Origin: Lanius collurio
Lineage: Eukaryota > Chordata > Aves > Passeriformes > Laniidae
Length of the DNA: 64,000 bases
NCBI GenBank assembly: GCA_020086605.1
Contig: JACBWW010000004.1
Location: forward strand, 38,355,230-38,419,229
Direction: 5' to 3'
The notes beneath the pieces were generated by a model. That model made no database searches and was not told the DNA's origin. It saw only the letters and a list, made by a program, of their open reading frames with translations. A program made the position numbers and the translations under genes. This document shows positions 58,901-64,000 of this stretch, piece by piece; positions within the stretch are counted from its first letter, which is position 1, and every line of letters begins with the position of its first letter.

Positions 58901-59729
58901 ACGGATGAGATCTCTTACGTAAATGTTGTACGAGTGCACATGATGCTCAGGTGGCCCAGACCACCTGTTAGCTTCCCACAGCCTTCACTCTCAGGGGCTG
59001 ATCCTTCTCTTGTGTGTCTTCAGCAGGGAGATGATTGCTTCCTGGGATTGCACAGATTTCCTTAGGGCTCTGTTTTATCAGTATCCTACTAGGTAAAACT
59101 AGATTGGAAAGAGACGTTTTATATTCATAGCACAGAGACTTACTATTTGTACGTGTACAGACGAGAGGAGACAGAGGAGATTAGAGTAAAATACTGTCAT
59201 ATAAGTTCCTAAATCCTGAAGGAGTCATCTATCAAAATTTTTATCACACCATTTTTCAGTCTTGTGATGGGTTCCAAATTTCCTGATGTAGTCTAGACTA
59301 GGCTCTAGAACAAGGCTTGAATTTCCTGAAGCCTCCTTCATGTTAGTCTGTAAGCAGTGGGTATACTGGTGTTTCTTTCACCTACTTGAATAAGGTATAT
59401 CTTACTTAACCCATTAAAAAAGGAAACAGTCATATTAACATTTTAAAATATTTTCCAAACCAAAGTGTTTGTCCCCACTTTAAGTTGAAGTCAAACTTCT
59501 GTATATTAGGCAGGGATGATTGTTCAGCCGAGGGTGAACTCTGGAATTCCCTAAAGCTGAAAATTAGAAAAGTCCATGAGTTTCCAATGTTTTTATTAAT
59601 TTTTTCCATTTATATCTTTCTTACCATTCTCTTTATTTTAAAATACAGTACACTTGTGTCTGAGAAGACTTATTCATAAAACATCAGGTTGTAACTGCAT
59701 GTGTAAATACAAGGAACATACAATAGTCT
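55925..59729. other. unique intergenic DNA
   Basis: No gene was recognised. A word resembling an LTR start (TGTCATGGTTTAAT, 56376-56389) is isolated. A pyrimidine tract at 57690-57740 explains the phenylalanine-rich frame there. A short CR1-tail-like repeat is at 58219-58254. Confidence 0.5.
58219..58254 (+). repeat. ATTCTGTG-type repeat, possible CR1 tail remnant
   Basis: Three imperfect ATTCTGTG units lie in a row. This is the unit that ends CR1 elements, but the preceding sequence shows no clear CR1 3' UTR, so it may be an isolated simple repeat. Confidence 0.4.
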
Positions 59730-59799
59730 TTTCTATGCATATTCTATATGACATATTTCTGCCAGTGCAGAAATATGTCATATAGAATATGCATGGAAA
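59730..59799. repeat. near-perfect 70-base hairpin palindrome
   Basis: The arms 59735-59762 and 59767-59794 are exact reverse complements over 28 bases around a 4-base loop (CAGT). After one G-T wobble the pairing continues for four more bases on each side, giving about 33-bp arms. The sequence is AT-rich and resembles no repeat recognised elsewhere in the window. Possible origins are a recent local inverted duplication, a miniature foldback element, or an artefact of library or assembly fold-back. Transcribed, it would form a very stable stem, though it is more perfectly paired than typical microRNA precursors. Confidence 0.93.
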
Positions 59800-61928
59800 T
59801 ATGGTCTTTGCATGTGAGTGTTAAATATTTTCATTCTTGCATTCAGCTTCTATTCACCAGTACAAGTGCTTTACAGATTCCTCAGCAGAACAAATAACTT
59901 GGTGTTTCACTAAGCCATTTCTACTATGCCACTACAACTACAAACCTCAGAAAATGAGGTGCAATGTTGACACAATGTCTAGGACAAAAGGCTCCTCTAG
60001 TTTAAGTTTGCTTACACCCACTCCCCATAACAGCCCATAAATTTTTACTGCTTCTTATATCACAACCTTAATGTTACCGAAGTGAACTCATTTTCTTGTT
60101 TGCAAGATAAAGCCAATCACCAAACTACTGTTAACCCAATTTATTTGCAAGAGGTGTTTTCCAAGCAAGGAGAAATTACAGCAATTGTTCATCATTAAGT
60201 TTCGTTAATAGATGCGTGTTCATTTGTTGTATCTTGTAAATAAGGCACTGCATTATACAGTTAGCATACTGGTAAACTTGGGATGTTGTTTAATGTTCTC
60301 ATTTTATTCTGTATAATCACAACATTTTCAGAGAAGCCATGACTAATAACCTTCAGGCAAGGCTCTTTGTGAATTTTGAAGAACCAAGAAGTTGAGCTTT
60401 GGAACAAGTCCTGAATATTATAAATCTTCACCTATATCAGAACCTGAGCAAAGGCTAAGTGAATTGTTTGTAAGCAACCTAGCATAGCAAGATTCTAAAA
60501 AAGGATTAGACACATATGAATACTGTAAAAAAAGCTTCTGCAGTTACAGTCAGAAGGATAAAATTACAAGGGCTATCAGCCCACATGCTTCAAAGCATAA
60601 GCTGATCACCAGCTTGAGCCAGGAAGAAACATTCTCTCATGGGAATTATTTTTATCTACAATGCCATTACATGCATTATAAAACTCTTGAATTCCTGATG
60701 AATCAATCATTGACAACTATTGAGAGACAGCAAACTAACACAGACTAATTGATCTGGTTTTGATATGGAAATTTCAAAATACATTGACTTGAAGAGTATT
60801 CAGCCAGCCTTTAATGAAAACTTTCAGACAGGAAACTAAATATACTTTGGAAAGAAACTAAATTTCAGCAACCTCACTCTAAAGATTAGAAAATGAGACC
60901 AAGAAGAGGGAAGTGACTTAACCAAATGCAAAAGTCAAGCTTTGTCAAAGTCAAGTGTATCCTGCCATTTTCTGAGTCCTACACATGTGCTCATCCTGTT
61001 GGGCCTCAACTTGTTCCTTGTTTGTTTCAGTTCAGTTTCTCTTCATAAAAATGTCTTAATGTGAGTTCTTCATGAATTGTTTTAACTGGAAGCACTCAGA
61101 GTCCATTTCACAGAACTGTCCTCACATAAATCATTTGAAGTCATGCTTGGCTTATGAAGAACTATTTAGGGATTGCTTCATGGAAAAATACGCTGTCATC
61201 ATTGTAGCAGAAAAACTTTACCATTCCTGTAGTGCAGATTATTCTCCTCAAAGCAGATGAATTTCTCCAACTAAAACTTATTTTGTTTCAGAACAGTTAT
61301 TCCACTGTCCTTTAATATGTGCAAAGAAACAGTGCTTGGGGCTGGGTGTCATGGTCAGGGATTTCTCTCTTTTACATATGGGGTGGGACAGGTTGGGCCC
61401 ACTGGACAGGACAGTCTGAGCGCTGTCTGTCTGATCACGTGTCCTGTGGTACCCCTGCATTGGCACTGCTCAATCTCAGAGGCTGTTTCTCCTCCTGTTG
61501 CCACCTATCTCTGGTGCCTTTGGAATTCTGTTCACCAAAACTGACTTTTAACTGTTGAAAAATGGACTTACCCTGCACAAAGAGATGTGAAAGAGGTGCA
61601 TGATATACAAACACAGCGATCAACTGATGAGGCAAACATTAGTTTTGGTTCATTTCATATGTATTGAAAGGGAAGAGATTAGTTCCCTTTTAATATCATG
61701 AAAAGGAGATGACAGGGCATGATGGGAAAATAAAACAAGGAGCAAGGCCAAGAGGAAGAGCTGTGGAATAAATGCAAAGAGACAGATTACTGGAATATCT
61801 GTCTGAACATCATGGGGAAAAATCTAGTCAAAACTCCAGAGAGATCTTATATTATCCAAAGTTCTTTGTTTTGGTGGGGTCTGTTGATACTTCTCTGAGC
61901 AGTGGTTTCTGAGTAGTTCCTCTGCCCA
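59800..61928. other. unique DNA, possible conserved block
   Basis: No gene was recognised. About 60060-60330 is repeat-free with constrained-looking AT-rich words and a retained CpG pair (TTTCGTTAATAGATGCGTG). Frames on both strands at 61278-61635 overlap one another and have no recognised domain. Confidence 0.4.
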
Positions 61929-62500
61929 TGTCCTGGGTTGCAGTGTATTCCATTACCATCCTCATGAGCTGTTGAATCCAGGTGGGCAGTGTTTTCCTGG
62001 CTTCATCCCTATCTTTCTGTTAATGACCAATCAATGCCTTGCCCCATGACTCAGAGATAACTCCCTCAGGATTCTCTTTCTGTTAATGGCCCATCAACAC
62101 CTGGCCTCATGACTCATCATCTCATTGTGAGATGCTCCACCCAGGAAGAGGAACCAAGCATTCCATCCTGGATATAATCTGAGATTTGGAACACCACAGA
62201 CCCTTTCTGCTGGATTCCCAGAGCACAGGAGCTACACAGCCACCACTGGACCTTCTGAGGAAGAGCAGCCCCTTTCTACAGGATCACTGCTTCAACAGAA
62301 CCACATCCATCACTTCAGGAGGACTGCAGCCACCATCTTATTGGACTGCTACCACCACCCTGACTAACAGGGTGTCCGGTTGTATCATGACTCTGTCAGT
62401 TTAACCCAGTCTTTTCTGCCTTTATTTTTTGATTTCCCTATTAAATTGTTTTTCTGACTTGGTGCCTCCCACTGGTTTGTTTTCAAACTAGTACAACCCA
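61929..62500 (+). mobile_element. ERV LTR with an internal tandem duplication
   Basis: It starts TGTCCTGGGTTG and ends CTAGTACAACCCA, so its ends form an inverted pair (TGGGTT/AACCCA). In order it contains CCAGGTGGGCAGTGTTTTCC, two copies of TCTTTCTGTTAATG...CATGACTCA (62012 and 62075, offset 63 bases), a GAGATGCTCCACCCAGGAAG block, a TATAAT-like word (62173-62178), a purine/CCACC-rich leader and, near the end, ATTAAA (62440-62445) followed by CTTGGTGCCTCCCACTGG. Plus orientation follows from the promoter and polyadenylation order. It is a solo LTR. The 62186-62404 frame is incidental. No target duplication was identified. Confidence 0.85.
62440..62445 (+). terminator. ATTAAA polyadenylation signal of the LTR
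   Basis: ATTAAA in the context CCCTATTAAATTG is the usual position and variant for this type of avian LTR. Confidence 0.5.
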
Positions 62501-64000
62501 GCTTTTCCACAGGATGTCAAAGTGACAGAAACATAGAATCCACCTGAAGTGTACTACTTCCCAGTCCAAGGAAACACTGTCCCCTAGTATTGCTGTGGTT
62601 TTGACAGGAAGGGATCTCATTAAATGGTTGGACTCAAATGTTCTGTTTTCTCTGCATGCAGAAGACTGAACAAAGGTTGTTTATAGTTTTTCTTTCCATT
62701 TGTATCTGTCTTCCTCACAACCTTATCCATTTGTCACCTACTTTGCTAGAGACTAATACTGCCATATCCAAATATTGGTAGTCCTATGCTTAATCCTGCT
62801 CCAAAGGAAAATACAATGACAATGTTATGTTTATTGGAACATGGATTTCAAATCAAATCATTTTGCCCAATGAATTCTGTCATTTAGTTTTTAAGCATTG
62901 AGGGAGACAGGAGAATGAAAAAGAACAAACTAAACCAAATTGAATGAAGTCATATCAATATTAAAGTTCTGTACAAGTCAATGAAAAGAGACATTTGATT
63001 TTATGAGATTTGTAAATCATTTTATGTACAGTTTGATATATAGTATAGGAATGAATGTCAGATAACCATTTATGAAAAAAATATTTGGAAAACCTGATAA
63101 AAGTCCATTCAGACATGCAAGGAGGGGTGATTTACAATGTGAATAAGTGAGGCTAATCAATGATCTTGTGGACTAAAGCTAAAAAATTTCTAATTTTACA
63201 ATTAGTACTATCTATCTAAACGGAAAATGGATTTGTTCCTGACATTTACACAGTGTTTGAGGACTAGCATATTTCTTTGAAAGTCATCTACTATAGAACC
63301 TTTTTCATTTGATTCCAGTATTTATGATATTTTTCATCCCTTTGGCAATATGCTATTCTGGTTTCAACTTCATTAGCTGATCACAGCCTCTAAAATCCCA
63401 GGTGAAAAGTAGTTACACCCTTGGTCAGTTGTCATTTCTGTGTGGTGTGGGGGAAGCAAAAAACTTTCACCTGCAACATGGGAGGAAAAAGATTGCAGAG
63501 GATTAAATAACTGTCAAATGTAGATCCTCAAAAGATTCTTCTTCCTGCTGTTCACATATTTCCATGTCAAGGAGATGCTATTATGTACTCCTGACTATAT
63601 TTCACCTTCTTTTTTTTTTTCAGGTTTTGGACAGTATCAAATTCTGTCAAAATAGCTGTACTTAACATAAATAAATACTCAACAGGCTAAGATGAAATCC
63701 TGTTACATAAAAGCTTTATAAATAATACATTTTCCTTTAAATCTTTTAATTTGATTAAGGATATAAGACAGACAAATCATGCAAATGTTATTCAATAACT
63801 AGTTTATGTCTGTCAGAAAATATGGAAATCAAAGGCTTCTACTTTAAAGCATTCTTGCATCATAGTTAATCAGTATTTTTATCTTGCACATCACAAGCTG
63901 GTATATATGAATCAACTGCTGTGCTAGGACATCACATTAAAAATTCTTTTTGAATTCTAAAACTACTTGTCAACCTGCATGTTCTAGTAGTAAGTGCACA
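62501..64000. other. unique intergenic DNA
   Basis: No gene or mobile element was recognised. A strong acceptor-like pyrimidine tract (TTCACC then 12 pyrimidines and CAG, ending 63623) is followed by only about 21 open codons in the best frame and an AATAAA at 63670-63675; this is not enough to call an exon. Confidence 0.5.

Noticed and set aside
62577..62645. CR1-like words (GGTTGGACTCAAATG)
   Set aside because: There is a single short match without the flanking CR1 3' UTR or tail.
63598..63680. Acceptor-like tract followed by a possible last exon
   Set aside because: The best frame stays open for only about 21 codons and pyrimidine tracts ending in CAG are frequent in this DNA.
1..64000. 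CRISPR arrays, tRNA, rRNA or bacterial operons
   Set aside because: No regularly spaced repeats, cloverleaf genes or ribosomal sequence were seen; the window is vertebrate nuclear DNA.

Overview
The window looks like about 64 kb of a bird nuclear genome, probably a songbird, taken from a gene desert or a very long intron. The DNA is AT-rich and poor in CpG. It has no CpG island, no compact operon-like coding and no long conserved open frame. The repeat content is typically avian: CR1 LINE fragments whose ends carry the ATTCTRTG-type 3' tail, and solo or truncated endogenous retrovirus LTRs of several unrelated families. Family names come from recognising sequence by eye, without a database search, so the class (CR1 or LTR) is safer than the subfamily.

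Layout. Positions 1-12,660 are mostly unique DNA with simple repeats and one unexplained GC-richer patch (about 1,000-1,480). An old, very diverged CR1-like LINE lies at about 12,660-13,500. An ERVL-like 3' remnant plus LTR lies at about 15,670-16,703. Unique DNA follows to 23,055, then a minus-strand CR1 (23,056-23,290), an ERV1-like LTR plus leader (about 27,010-27,505) and a plus-strand CR1 (28,843-29,136). A long unique stretch leads to a minus-strand CR1 (37,093-37,640), a plus-strand CR1 (39,157-39,580) and a solo LTR (40,366-40,803). The most complex locus is 50,565-51,980: an LTR on the minus strand sits inside an older CR1, and that CR1 joins directly to a second CR1. At 55,636-55,924 an LTR piece abuts a CR1 tail in the opposite orientation. 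A further LTR with an internal tandem duplication covers 61,929-62,500.

Coding content. No recognisable gene could be established. The best candidate is a short, acidic, open segment at 52,811-52,941. It follows a strong splice-acceptor-like tract, ends in a stop codon, and is followed about 490 bases later by a good polyadenylation signal, so it could be the last exon of a plus-strand gene. A weaker acceptor-linked frame lies at 41,675-41,780. The longest open frame (43,920-44,567, minus) has no recognisable features.

Other points of interest are a near-perfect 70-base hairpin at 59,730-59,799, and several TAAT-rich, low-CpG blocks that resemble conserved non-coding elements (about 7,100-7,330, 14,230-14,460, 27,560-28,240, 38,500-38,900, 42,660-43,180, 52,140-52,540 and 60,060-60,330). 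Conservation cannot be judged from one sequence, so these blocks are inference only. No novel multi-gene system is visible.
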